A stretch of 8,720 nt of DNA from CAXTTV01 sp964247295 (GCA_964247295.1 CAXTTV010000200.1:1-8720); one strand, 5' to 3'; positions 1-7,274 are shown, counted from the stretch's first letter. Translations and numbers: made by a program. The notes: generated by a model from the letters alone, not told the origin.

Positions 1-35
1 TTCCAAAGCAAACGATGCGCAGTCATCTTTGGCAT
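1..35 (-). CDS. 5' end of an unidentified leftward gene (partial)
   Basis: An ATG at 35-33 on the minus strand is preceded by AGGAGAG (50-44) with an 8-nt spacer, one of the best ribosome binding sites in the window. The frame then stays open to the window edge and reads MPKMTAHRLLW. Eleven codons are too few to name a family, and no domain or signal peptide can be judged. The gene is divergent from the rightward gene at 505. The call rests on the SD and start geometry alone, so it could still be a chance match. Confidence 0.5.
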   Translation of the reverse strand, partial: MPKMTAHRLLW

Positions 36-504
36 AGTATATTCTCTCCTATTTATATTCTTCTCTTTTAGAACGCAAAGGGCTCTGTTTAGTAACTCAT
101 GTTTGGTAACTTCATAGAAAATTCATACAGGCCCATCCTCTTAAAAACGTATGAATACTAAAGAGCAAATACTACTTAATGCGCATATTTCATTTCAGCG
201 ATACCTGACACTGGCAACAATTCTATTTTATTATTGCGTTTCCTGGCTTGTTTTAAAAAGAGAAATACACACGCGAAATACAGCATTCTACGGATACAAA
301 AATCCTCGCCATCGAATAAACTCATTGAGAAAGGTACATCAAGTGTTTCCTCTAAAAATCCCAGCGATTTTCCAATCTGAGGATAAGTAAGCCATGTACT
401 TTGTTTAGAAGCCTTGAACAAGGCATCTTTCGTTTCGTCTCTTCTCCTAAAAATTCTTTTTAAGAGGGGTTGAAGGAGAGAGTATTTCAGGAAAGGGAAA
501 CAAT
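36..504. other. Gene-poor AT-rich intergenic region
   Basis: This stretch lies between the divergent leftward gene (start at 35) and the rightward gene at 505. Open frames of about 80 codons exist on both strands (151-390 plus, 421-176 minus), but neither has a convincing SD or a recognisable protein. Two weak hairpins are visible: GCCTT/AAGGC around a GAAC loop (411-424), and an AT-rich 10-bp stem with one mismatch (444-453 with 457-466, loop TTC). I could not find a convincing promoter for the 505 gene. Confidence 0.5.
44..50 (-). promoter_or_regulatory. Strong Shine-Dalgarno site for the partial gene at the left edge
   Basis: The minus strand reads AGGAGAG, 8 nt upstream of ATG 35-33. It is the only reason to call a gene start here. 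A TATAAA-like hexamer at 57-52 is too close to be the promoter, because transcription would start inside the SD. Confidence 0.5.
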
Positions 505-927
505 ATGTTCACGCAATTTTATCCTACGACAACTCTTGATTTGGAACGTATAGGTAAGGAACTTGAGGAAACATATCAAGCAGATGGCTTTAAAACACAG
601 AGGAAAGATGATGGAAGCAACGTCATTATTCAATTAAAGAAAGAAGGGTTTATTCCCGCAGACAAAATGGCAATCACGGTGCTACTTCAACAGCAATCTA
701 ACGGTACTGTAGCAAAGATAGGCCAACATGCCTGGCTCGATAAAGCTGCAATGACCACAGTAGGCATCGCGTTTTTTCCGCCTCTTATTGCTCTGGCTGC
801 TGTAGGAGCTTTGTCACAACATCAAACAGCTCATCTTATGATGAGTACAGTGGAACGTTTTATCCATGCTCAACAGCCAGATGTCCACGCAGAACCACTC
901 CCTCATACTGCATCTACAGATGTTTAA
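505..927 (+). CDS. Small protein of unknown function with one hydrophobic segment (140 aa)
   Basis: The product is not recognised. The start is supported by AGGAAAGGG (489-497), 7 nt before the ATG. Residues 1-75 look like a compact soluble alpha/beta domain: a helix-forming LERIGKELEETYQADGF stretch, then strand-like stretches NVIIQLKK and AITVLLQQQ, then GTVAKIGQ. Residues 82-104 are hydrophobic (VGIAFFPPLIALAAVGAL) and could be one membrane helix or a short hairpin containing a PP kink. The tail (121-140) is hydrophilic and probably disordered. There is no signal peptide, because the hydrophobic part follows the soluble domain. It stands alone, about 200 nt from the downstream hydrolase gene and separated from it by a long inverted repeat, so co-transcription is uncertain. 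A link to envelope or membrane-associated sensing is only a guess. Confidence 0.8.
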   Translation: MFTQFYPTTTLDLERIGKELEETYQADGFKTQRKDDGSNVIIQLKKEGFIPADKMAITVLLQQQSNGTVAKIGQHAWLDKAAMTTVGIAFFPPLIALAAVGALSQHQTAHLMMSTVERFIHAQQPDVHAEPLPHTASTDV

Positions 928-996
928 GGTGAGTAAATAAACAAGAAATAAAACTCAAAAGAATTATGTCAGAATCGACAGTAAAGTAACCACTTT

Positions 997-1026
997 TTTA
1001 CAAGCAATACTCTTTATGAGTATATA
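997..1026 (+). promoter_or_regulatory. Candidate promoter for the alpha/beta hydrolase gene
   Basis: TTTACA (997-1002, five of six consensus -35 bases) is separated by 18 nt from TATATA (1021-1026, four of six -10 bases). Transcription would start at about 1033, inside the left arm of the inverted repeat, so the mRNA would begin with most of that hairpin. The surrounding DNA is AT-rich, so chance matches are easy. This is inference from sequence only. Confidence 0.3.
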
Positions 1027-1027
1027 G

Positions 1028-1081
1028 ATCGGTCTAACTGACCTTCCAGGAAAATTATTCTGGCAGGTCAGTTAGACCGAT
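1028..1081. repeat. 54-nt inverted repeat (long hairpin) upstream of the hydrolase gene
   Basis: The arms 1028-1044 (ATCGGTCTAACTGACCT) and 1065-1081 are perfect 17-bp reverse complements. After one T/C mismatch (1045/1064) the pairing resumes for six more pairs, including one G-T wobble (1046-1051 with 1058-1063), and closes on a 6-nt loop. The result is an almost continuous 24-position stem. Neither strand has a T-run after it, so it is not a canonical intrinsic terminator. It directly follows the candidate -10 element and ends 50 nt before the hydrolase ATG. Possible roles are a 5' mRNA stabilising or regulatory hairpin, a regulator binding site, a factor-dependent or bidirectional terminator for the 505 gene, or a dispersed repeat. 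Confidence 0.85.
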
Positions 1082-1131
1082 TCAGTAATGCGGTCTTCGT
1101 ACTGCATATATGCAACGTTAGAGAAGAACTT

Positions 1132-2439
1132 ATGATATCACCAAAAAGCCTGAAGGAAGAGAGAGCAAGACACAGACAGCCACTTCGCACAGTGGGTGGG
1201 GTGATCTTGCTAACCGTGGCTGTATTGCTGGGCATTGTAGCAGCAGTCATTGCGTTTTTCACAACTTCGCTCGTAACAAGTAGTATTCCTCTACTTATCC
1301 TGTCTGCAATTCTGGCGTTGCTCATTGTTACAAGTGGACCAGGATTACTGGCAGCACGCCTTCTGAGCTCTCATAGAAAAAGGTTCACAAGTATTGTATG
1401 TTTAGGAACGGTCCTTTTCTCAGGATGCCTGGCAGCTTTTACAATTTTTCGTCCTTTGAACGTTACACCTTCTCCATCATCACCATCATCAAACGTTCAA
1501 TATTGGAACCTGACTACCGGATCACACATTGCCTATATTCGCACCTCTGCTATAGGCACTCGTAAGTCCATACCTGTAATCTATCTTCATGGTGGACCTG
1601 CTCTACCAGATCCCTGGGGACAGAAACTGAGTGCTCAACTGGCCCAAAATGGCTTTGATGTGTACTATTATGATCAGATTGGAAGCGGCCTTTCTAACCG
1701 TCTTGCCACCCCTCGGGATTATACTGTTGCTCGTCATATCGCCGATCTTGAAGCGATCCGCCAGCAAATCGGCTCAGAACAGATTATGCTGGTTGCCCAT
1801 TCCTGGGGTAGTATTCTGGCCGCAAACTATATAGCTGCTCACCCTTCCCATGTAGTTAAAGCTATCTTCGTCTCTCCTGGCCCAATGTGGCCTTCAGAGT
1901 ATAGCAGTTTTACCAATAACACATCAGCTTCTACCTCTCCACCACCTGATATGCAGGTGCAGGCACTCCGTACATCCCCACGTTTCTGGACAGTAAACAT
2001 TCTAAGTCAACTTAATATACAAGCTGCTCATAATTTGGCATCTGATCAAGAAATGGATACAGCAGCTGATGCAATTCTAGGGCATTCTACTGGTGGACAA
2101 TGCGATCCAACAAAAGCCCTTACCTTTCCAGACATAGGGTTCTATGCAAGTCAAGGCACTTTAGCAAACATGCAACAAATTCCTGATCCACGCCCACAGA
2201 TCAAAAATAGTTCTACGTCGACGTTGATCTTGCGTGGCGAGTGTGATTATGTGAAATGGGAGATTACGCGAGAGTATCGAACTACTTTCTCTCAATCGCG
2301 TCTAATTTATATAAAGCACGCAGGTCACTACATTCACGTGGATCAACCCACTGTAGAAATAGCAAACATACGTGCTTTTCTGCTTGATCGGCCATTACCT
2401 TTGCCAACGTATACTGGCGACGCACCACCAACAAAGTAG
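1132..2439 (+). CDS. Membrane-anchored alpha/beta hydrolase, proline iminopeptidase (S33)-like
   Basis: This 435-aa protein has a membrane anchor of about 105 residues followed by an alpha/beta-hydrolase fold. The basic N-terminus (KEERARHRQPLR), hydrophobic segments near 21-44, 51-75 and 86-104, and the basic HRKR loop at 81-84 predict N-inside topology with three helices. That places the catalytic domain outside the membrane, after a Pro/Ser linker (112-120). Catalytic landmarks are all present: oxyanion motif HGGPA (153-157, usually HGGPG), YYYDQIGSGLS (178-188), nucleophile Ser224 in AHSWGS, probable acid Asp372 in RGECDY, and His399 in HAGHY. The layout HGGP plus DQxGxG plus SWG is typical of S33 peptidases and related amidases or esterases; the actual substrate cannot be read from sequence. 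The SD is modest (AGAGAAG, 1120-1126, 5 nt from the ATG). The gene converges on the operon at 2535, and the two stop codons are 95 nt apart. Confidence 0.9.
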   Translation: MISPKSLKEERARHRQPLRTVGGVILLTVAVLLGIVAAVIAFFTTSLVTSSIPLLILSAILALLIVTSGPGLLAARLLSSHRKRFTSIVCLGTVLFSGCLAAFTIFRPLNVTPSPSSPSSNVQYWNLTTGSHIAYIRTSAIGTRKSIPVIYLHGGPALPDPWGQKLSAQLAQNGFDVYYYDQIGSGLSNRLATPRDYTVARHIADLEAIRQQIGSEQIMLVAHSWGSILAANYIAAHPSHVVKAIFVSPGPMWPSEYSSFTNNTSASTSPPPDMQVQALRTSPRFWTVNILSQLNIQAAHNLASDQEMDTAADAILGHSTGGQCDPTKALTFPDIGFYASQGTLANMQQIPDPRPQIKNSSTSTLILRGECDYVKWEITREYRTTFSQSRLIYIKHAGHYIHVDQPTVEIANIRAFLLDRPLPLPTYTGDAPPTK

Positions 2440-2485
2440 AGAACTCTGAGTCAGCATAGAGCAGAGCAAGCATATGTGATTGTAG

Positions 2486-2516
2486 AACAAAAAGCGGACA
2501 CCCTTTCGGGTGTCCG
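2486..2516 (-). terminator. Intrinsic terminator of the four-gene leftward operon
   Basis: On the minus strand, CGGACACCC (2516-2508) pairs perfectly with GGGTGTCCG (2503-2495) across a stable GAAA tetraloop. A C and five T residues (2494-2489) follow. The stem begins 18 nt after the stop codon at 2535. On the plus strand the hairpin lacks a T-run, so it would act on the convergent hydrolase transcript only weakly, if at all. Confidence 0.92.
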
Positions 2517-2534
2517 GCCAGGAATGCGAGGAAA

Positions 2535-3878
2535 CTACCGGCGGCGTCTTGGCCTGGTGTGCATAAGATGGAACATCAACCCTTGCTTATAATCCAATAC
2601 AGTAGCCTGCCTATTTCGTACAACTTGATTCGAGAGATCCAACAATGTAGAGGCAATCTGGAGGCTCGTTTCATCAACATCATCAAGCTTACGCAGATCC
2701 TCAATCAATTGAGTCGCACTACGTTCCGAGACATCCAGTCCCGATTGCAAGGCCTCTACCCGCAGCCAGGTAAACATCTGCTGACGCAACTGCTCAAAGA
2801 TTGCAATGTCCTCGTCGCTCATGAGGGCGGGCGCGGTTTCTCGTTGAGAGGCGGCCAGACCAGCGATTCCTACACTGGCCGACTGTGGAGGCACAGGCAG
2901 ACCACGTGGTTGCACAGCCGCACCCACAACAGTGGCGTCACTTAATCGTGTGCCAGTCGAGGTTGGGTTCTGTCCAGTAAATGGTACCGATGACCCCTGA
3001 GATGGGGTGCCCACACGATTAATAGATGGCGTTGGCGCGGTCGATTGCAATGAGACCGCTGCGGATGGAGCAGTTGGTAGTTCCACAGGCTGACTTAGAT
3101 CCGAGTGCTCGCCGGGACGAGTTGGCGAAGGCCAGTTACCGGAGGATGTAACACTCCGGGCAGCAGGAGACAACGATGATGAGGAAGCAGCCGGGGGATA
3201 TCCAGGCTGGCGAGGAGCGTTGGAGCCGTTCCATCCGTTATCTCCTTCCACGAATTCACCTGGCCGTGCATAGGGTACTCGGTTTCCAGACGAACGACGT
3301 GGTGGCGTCGCTGTCGCCGTGGTCGTGACGCCTGGGGAGGCTTTAACCTCTCCTCTTACCTCTTGAAGCTGCTGCTGTAATAACATTGTCAAATTAGCAA
3401 CCTGATCCCATCCTGGCTCTACTTTCCCGGTTACAGGGATGGAACCCCAGGAGATTACAGGGCGTGGACTTCCAAAAGGCGGATTGTTTGTGCTCTGCCT
3501 CGATATATGCGCACGAAGACTATCCACGACCACTGTTGAGGCCGAGGAGATTAACATCCGCACATCACCCATTCGTTTTCGCCCCTGCTCTCCAAAGAAG
3601 CTGCGGTTGCGTTGCACAAATTGCACGAACAAACGCTCAATCTGATATTGCAGATCCTGAGACATCAGATCAATCCGATGCCAGGCGGTAAGATCAACCG
3701 AGCTTAAATAGAGCCAGACTTCCTGGCGCTTGGCCCGATCAACAGGTCGCATCCGCAACGAGTTTGTGCGATAATCAAAAAATCTTGGATAGCAGAAGTT
3801 CGCTATCAACGTTTCTGCCAGCTCTGCCTTCAGCCTCGCGATCTCCGCTGGTGGGAGCTGGCCTAGATAGACACCCAT
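2535..3878 (-). CDS. Protein of unknown function with Pro/Ser/Thr-rich linker (447 aa)
   Basis: The family is not recognised. The preferred start is ATG 3878, because GAAAGGGG (3895-3888) sits 9 nt upstream; an in-frame TTG at 3887 directly abuts that SD and is unlikely. Residues 1-180 are folded-looking and helix-rich, with many Arg and aromatic residues (FCYPRFFDYR near 28-37, DLQYQIERLFVQFVQRNRSFF near 75-95) and a Gln-rich helix MLLQQQLQEV near 165-174. Residues 185-345 are low-complexity Pro/Ser/Thr/Gly and surely disordered. Residues 350-440 return to helical sequence (DEDIAIFEQLRQQMFTWLRVEAL), and the protein ends in a basic RPRRRR tail. There is no signal peptide or membrane helix, so it is probably cytoplasmic. 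It starts 50 nt after the DUF2079 gene on the same strand and is followed by the operon terminator. A scaffold or adaptor role is a guess from architecture. Confidence 0.85.
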   Translation of the reverse strand: MGVYLGQLPPAEIARLKAELAETLIANFCYPRFFDYRTNSLRMRPVDRAKRQEVWLYLSSVDLTAWHRIDLMSQDLQYQIERLFVQFVQRNRSFFGEQGRKRMGDVRMLISSASTVVVDSLRAHISRQSTNNPPFGSPRPVISWGSIPVTGKVEPGWDQVANLTMLLQQQLQEVRGEVKASPGVTTTATATPPRRSSGNRVPYARPGEFVEGDNGWNGSNAPRQPGYPPAASSSSLSPAARSVTSSGNWPSPTRPGEHSDLSQPVELPTAPSAAVSLQSTAPTPSINRVGTPSQGSSVPFTGQNPTSTGTRLSDATVVGAAVQPRGLPVPPQSASVGIAGLAASQRETAPALMSDEDIAIFEQLRQQMFTWLRVEALQSGLDVSERSATQLIEDLRKLDDVDETSLQIASTLLDLSNQVVRNRQATVLDYKQGLMFHLMHTRPRRRR

Positions 3879-3887
3879 CAACCACAA

Positions 3888-3895
3888 CCCCTTTC
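3888..3895 (-). promoter_or_regulatory. Shine-Dalgarno site fixing the start of the 447-aa gene
   Basis: The minus strand reads GAAAGGGG, with 9 nt to ATG 3878. The in-frame TTG codons at 3887 and 3881 lie too close to this site to use it, so the ATG is the likely start. Confidence 0.65.
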
Positions 3896-3928
3896 GTCAA
3901 AGGCTTCAGTAAAACCTCTTCTTGAGAA

Positions 3929-6169
3929 CTAGGGTACGACCTCTACAGTTGTCAGTTCCAGTCCATTCGTTCCTCCGGTCGGTACGACTGGCCCTGACTT
4001 GTCAATCATATGCAGCGGCACCCGCGCATGCACATCCATTATTTTACTCCCAGGTGTATGTTGTGACACAAGAGCGATGGAGATATGGGCTAGTCCATTC
4101 GGAGTACCGGACGGAAGTAGGAACTCCCGACTGGTCACTCTCACAATTGAGCCGGCGACCCATCCATTCGAGGGACACCAGGTCAGATCCGCGAAATCCG
4201 TACTAACCATATACTCTTTCTTCTGTCCATCTACAGTAAACGCTGTTAAATGTAATGGTTCGTGTGAAACTCTATTCACCTGCCAATAGGTTGAGATCTG
4301 GATTCTATTTCCTGGCTTATGCACCGTCTTTGGTGTATTTACACTGTAGCCAATCAGTGTCAGATCCGTTTCTCCATCTTTTATGTTCTGGAAAGCTACC
4401 TTTACCGGTCGAATAGCACCATTCGCGAGATTTTGTTGAAACCTCTGCTTATCAGGCCGAATAAAGGAACAGAATTGATTAGGCAGATGGAAAACTGCCT
4501 GATCTGAATTCTCCGCCTGGTGGGCGATAAACAATCCTGGTGCCGGAACTCCTCTTTTAAGAAGCAAGTAGCCATCTTCCGCCGCTACCTGTCCATACGA
4601 TCCATTTGATAAAATTTTCTTGACTTGGGGATCATACTGAGTCGAACCATAAAATGGATAACGATCACCGATAACATCGAGAAAAATATAGTCTGCGCTC
4701 TGGTCTCCATATGGGAACATATAAATGGTTTTCCGCTGACTAATATGTGGTACTAGAGTTGATTGAGCCGAAACGGAGGCCCCTGGCGGTATTAACGCTT
4801 CTAAACGCTGCGCGATATCATTATGATAACTTTTCTCCGGCCAGCTAAAGGTCCCTACAAACGGTACCTCCCCTGCTGACTGACCCTCTGAAAACACATT
4901 AAACAACAGAAACGTAACGCAGATAAGCATCATCCCGGCGCGAACGACATGCACCCTTTGCCATTGGCTCCACGCCAGTTGAACACTATCATTCTGGTCC
5001 TCATTCCCAGTACCTATATATTGCTTTACCTTGAAAGCGACCTTTTGTGTGAGCACACTTAAGACAATTGTCGCCTCGATCGCTGAATATACTATCACCG
5101 GTACCATTTCAGCATTGTACTGAAATGAGCCAGAGTACATATTCGCGTCAGTGCTCAACAGATTCAATGCCAATGTTGGAAGCGACAGCACAAAAATCCA
5201 GGGAGCAAGCAACGGTAGATAAACGGCTGGTGCTAACAACCCTCGAATATAGTACAGGTGTGAGATCTCCAGTACATGATCACGGACCAACATCACAGGA
5301 TCGGTGAAAACATGCTCCAGTATCTGTATAGGAGAATTTCCCAGATAAGCATAACGAGCCTCTAATAATGGCTTTCCAATTGGACTAGACGTCCTAATAA
5401 TAAACAGGCCCAGGCCTAAGAATATTAAACTCAGTGCGAACAAAGAAAAACCACGTCGCCACTCGCGAAACAAAAGGATGTACCAGAGGGCATAGATCAT
5501 AATTACCAGCGGCATAGACTCTTTACAGGAAAGCGCCAGGACCGAAAAAATAAAGATACCAGCAAACCGCCGGGTATACATATAGTACAAGACGAAGAAT
5601 AAAAATGTGGCGGTTAGCGTCACTGCATGAAAATCGCTGATCTCCGCATTATATAAGGCGGGATACAGCAAGTAAAGCACGGGAAAGGCTAGAGCCAACC
5701 ATTCATTTCTCAAACGCAGGCGTGCCAGCCAGAAAGCTGGATAGGCTCCCAAAGCCACGACAACCGTCTGCACTCCCAACAATAACTTTGGCGAAGGCCA
5801 GAACAGATAAAGAAAAGAGATCGGGTACAATATCGGTTCAAAATGAATGGCGAACCGATCAACACCAGCGGATGAATAACAATTGGTGTCATGAAGAACG
5901 TTGCAGATGCTTTGATGCAATATACCTGTATGGATCAGATTCCAAATGGCCTGATCCATAATCCCTAGATCTTCCGCGTTCGTCAGGTAAGCATCGTGTC
6001 TGGCCCATAGATAAAGAATAAAGAACAAACAATAAGCCAGAGCGAAAATAGAAACCACTCCGGATGCAACCCAGAAGGCTTTCCCATGAATGAGGGGCTC
6101 AGGCTTTTGATAAAATGGTACCCCTTTATTCCAATTTACAAATCGTTTTTTCCAGAAAACATTAGTCAC
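3929..6169 (-). CDS. DUF2079-family polytopic membrane protein, probable GT-C-type glycosyltransferase
   Basis: With start GTG 6169 the product is 746 aa. DUF2079 proteins are multi-spanning and related to GT-C enzymes that use polyprenyl-phosphate sugars outside the membrane. Family-like stretches are visible: AEDLGIMDQAIWN (65-77), FAIHFEPIL (106-114), the hydrophobic PAFWLARL region, ISDFH (177-181), LSCKES (213-218) and STDANMYSGSFQYNAEM (339-355). The acidic AEDLG after the first helix is where GT-C enzymes usually keep the catalytic Asp. Roughly ten membrane segments run from residue 32 to about 425. The rest is extracytoplasmic: a region ending GYLLLKRG (533-540), then a beta-rich module (about 580-745) with HKPGNRIQISTYWQV and NGWVAGSIVRV, like beta-sandwich tails on some Chloroflexota GT-C proteins. 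The gene overlaps the upstream stop by 8 nt, implying translational coupling. Substrate and acceptor are unknown. Confidence 0.88.
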   Translation of the reverse strand: MTNVFWKKRFVNWNKGVPFYQKPEPLIHGKAFWVASGVVSIFALAYCLFFILYLWARHDAYLTNAEDLGIMDQAIWNLIHTGILHQSICNVLHDTNCYSSAGVDRFAIHFEPILYPISFLYLFWPSPKLLLGVQTVVVALGAYPAFWLARLRLRNEWLALAFPVLYLLYPALYNAEISDFHAVTLTATFLFFVLYYMYTRRFAGIFIFSVLALSCKESMPLVIMIYALWYILLFREWRRGFSLFALSLIFLGLGLFIIRTSSPIGKPLLEARYAYLGNSPIQILEHVFTDPVMLVRDHVLEISHLYYIRGLLAPAVYLPLLAPWIFVLSLPTLALNLLSTDANMYSGSFQYNAEMVPVIVYSAIEATIVLSVLTQKVAFKVKQYIGTGNEDQNDSVQLAWSQWQRVHVVRAGMMLICVTFLLFNVFSEGQSAGEVPFVGTFSWPEKSYHNDIAQRLEALIPPGASVSAQSTLVPHISQRKTIYMFPYGDQSADYIFLDVIGDRYPFYGSTQYDPQVKKILSNGSYGQVAAEDGYLLLKRGVPAPGLFIAHQAENSDQAVFHLPNQFCSFIRPDKQRFQQNLANGAIRPVKVAFQNIKDGETDLTLIGYSVNTPKTVHKPGNRIQISTYWQVNRVSHEPLHLTAFTVDGQKKEYMVSTDFADLTWCPSNGWVAGSIVRVTSREFLLPSGTPNGLAHISIALVSQHTPGSKIMDVHARVPLHMIDKSGPVVPTGGTNGLELTTVEVVP

Positions 6170-7274
6170 CCGATCCCCCTCTAAGTACCGCCCCACCAGA
6201 CCCTGTATCTACAGATTGCTCTACATCCATAGCAACATTGGTCTTGTCATTCGACCGAGCAATAGGTTCTCCATTTGCCTTGCCCTGAGCCTGAAGCGTC
6301 TCCTGCTCTTGCTGGACAGCCTTCACCTGCTCCTGACCACCGCTAACATATGCCACCCCCACACAGATGAACTCTGCCAGCGTTGAAACTACCCGAGAAA
6401 AAATCGCAATTACTGCGGCGATCTCCCCTGGAATCGGAAGTGCCAGCACAAACAAAGCTGCGATCGCAGCTTCACGGAACCCAAGTCCGCCAGGAGTAAT
6501 AAGAAACACAAACCCAATGTCCCAGCCAATGGCATAAATCCCGATGCAGATCGGTAGAGCAATCAGCGGTGTACTCGGCCAGATGGAAAGCAAAAGTACA
6601 TAAAATGCGACACCCGCCACGATCCAACTCAGGCACCAGGCCAGCGTGACCAGCAAGATATCCCGATACTGCATCGTTAGAACAATGGGATCTTTTTTGA
6701 CCAGTTTTAACCCGATATTTAGCAGGCCGCCAAGAATTTTTGGGTGCAGCATCGTCAGTAGCGCAATGATTGAAAGCGCGCCCAGTCCCACAAAAACCGG
6801 TCCAGGCACGTATTTCCCAATCGCTCCAATGTCTTGCCAGAACAACATGCTAGCGGCAAACACGAGTGCCCCGGCCACAAGTTTTGTCACCAGCTCAATC
6901 GTCATACTAGCAAAAGCGATCGGACGCTGCACACCACAGCGCCCGGCCCAAAGAATCCGCGTCACGACATGCCAGACATTGCCGGGAATATAGCGTACAA
7001 ACTCGGAGGCAAGATAGATTCTCAAGCTATTTCTGAAGCTCAGGCGAGCTCCTAGACGATCCAGCACAAAACGCCAGATCAAGCCAAAAGAAAGCTCCTG
7101 TAACACGAAGCCAAGGAAAGCCAGCGCCACCAGCCATGGGTTCCACTGGAAGGAATGGGAACTCATCAGTTTCCAGCTATCCAGTAACTTTGGCAGAAAT
7201 ACCACAAGGATCACTATCGGCAAGCCGATCTGTAAAACTCGCTTGCCAATCTTTTTAAGCGCTGGATTTCGCAT
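6162..7274 (-). CDS. LPG_synthase_TM / UPF0104 family flippase-like membrane protein
   Basis: This 370-aa polytopic protein matches the transmembrane domain of the lysylphosphatidylglycerol synthase (MprF-like) superfamily, without the aminoacyl-transferase half. Family hallmarks are RYIPGNVWHVVTR (94-106), TPGGLGFREAA (260-270) and SRVVSTLAE (293-301). About eight hydrophobic segments can be drawn, near 15-30, 47-70, 120-145, 157-177, 203-231, 236-258, 268-290 and 294-311. Related stand-alone proteins include archaeal AglD-like proteins and flippase-like members beside polyprenyl-sugar pathways. In MprF the equivalent domain flips lipid. Its place between a GT2 and a GT-C-like gene makes a role in moving or handling a lipid-linked sugar plausible but unproven. 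The start ATG overlaps the GT2 stop by one base (TGATG). The C-terminal 59 residues are hydrophilic, Gln/Glu/Ala then Gly/Ser rich, and look disordered, an unusual addition. Confidence 0.9.
   Translation of the reverse strand: MRNPALKKIGKRVLQIGLPIVILVVFLPKLLDSWKLMSSHSFQWNPWLVALAFLGFVLQELSFGLIWRFVLDRLGARLSFRNSLRIYLASEFVRYIPGNVWHVVTRILWAGRCGVQRPIAFASMTIELVTKLVAGALVFAASMLFWQDIGAIGKYVPGPVFVGLGALSIIALLTMLHPKILGGLLNIGLKLVKKDPIVLTMQYRDILLVTLAWCLSWIVAGVAFYVLLLSIWPSTPLIALPICIGIYAIGWDIGFVFLITPGGLGFREAAIAALFVLALPIPGEIAAVIAIFSRVVSTLAEFICVGVAYVSGGQEQVKAVQQEQETLQAQGKANGEPIARSNDKTNVAMDVEQSVDTGSGGAVLRGGSGD
6176..6181 (-). promoter_or_regulatory. Shine-Dalgarno site deciding the DUF2079 start
   Basis: The minus strand reads GAGGGG (within AGAGGGGGAT), 6 nt before GTG 6169. 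An in-frame GTG at 6196 would add nine residues but has only a weak AGGG upstream and would lengthen the overlap with the preceding gene to 35 nt. The site lies inside the last codons of the flippase-like gene. Confidence 0.55.

Larger units (their letters stand above)
928..1131. other. Intergenic region with candidate promoter and long inverted repeat
   Basis: The 204-nt spacer is AT-rich in its first two thirds. It then carries a candidate sigma70-type promoter (997-1026), immediately followed by a large inverted repeat (1028-1081). No T-run follows the repeat, so the 505 gene has no obvious intrinsic terminator. Confidence 0.5.

Noticed and set aside
52..57. TATAAA on the minus strand as a -10 box for the left-edge gene
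   Set aside because: Transcription would begin within the SD at 44-50, leaving no usable leader.
151..390. 79-codon open frame on the plus strand
   Set aside because: There is no SD before its ATG, no recognisable domain, and it overlaps an equally long open frame on the other strand in AT-rich DNA. It is likely chance.
176..421. 81-codon open frame on the minus strand starting with TTG
   Set aside because: It has a rare start codon with only a weak GAAAG upstream, and no family resemblance. Its sequence is not obviously non-coding, so a degraded gene remnant cannot be fully excluded.
411..424. GCCTT/AAGGC hairpin followed by a T-rich stretch, as a possible terminator
   Set aside because: The stem is only 5 bp, the T stretch is interrupted (CTTTCGTTTCG), and no gene ends just upstream.
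1028..1081. Inverted repeat as a canonical rho-independent terminator for the 505 gene
   Set aside because: There is no T-run after the stem on either strand, and the candidate hydrolase promoter lies immediately beside it. Factor-dependent termination remains possible.
1068..1325. 85-codon minus-strand frame over the start of the hydrolase gene
   Set aside because: It is antisense to the anchor-coding region, with no SD or domain, and is explained by the hydrolase reading frame.
2559..2945. 128-codon plus-strand frame opposite the 447-aa gene
   Set aside because: It is antisense to a gene with better SD, operon context and terminator. The translated protein has no family features.
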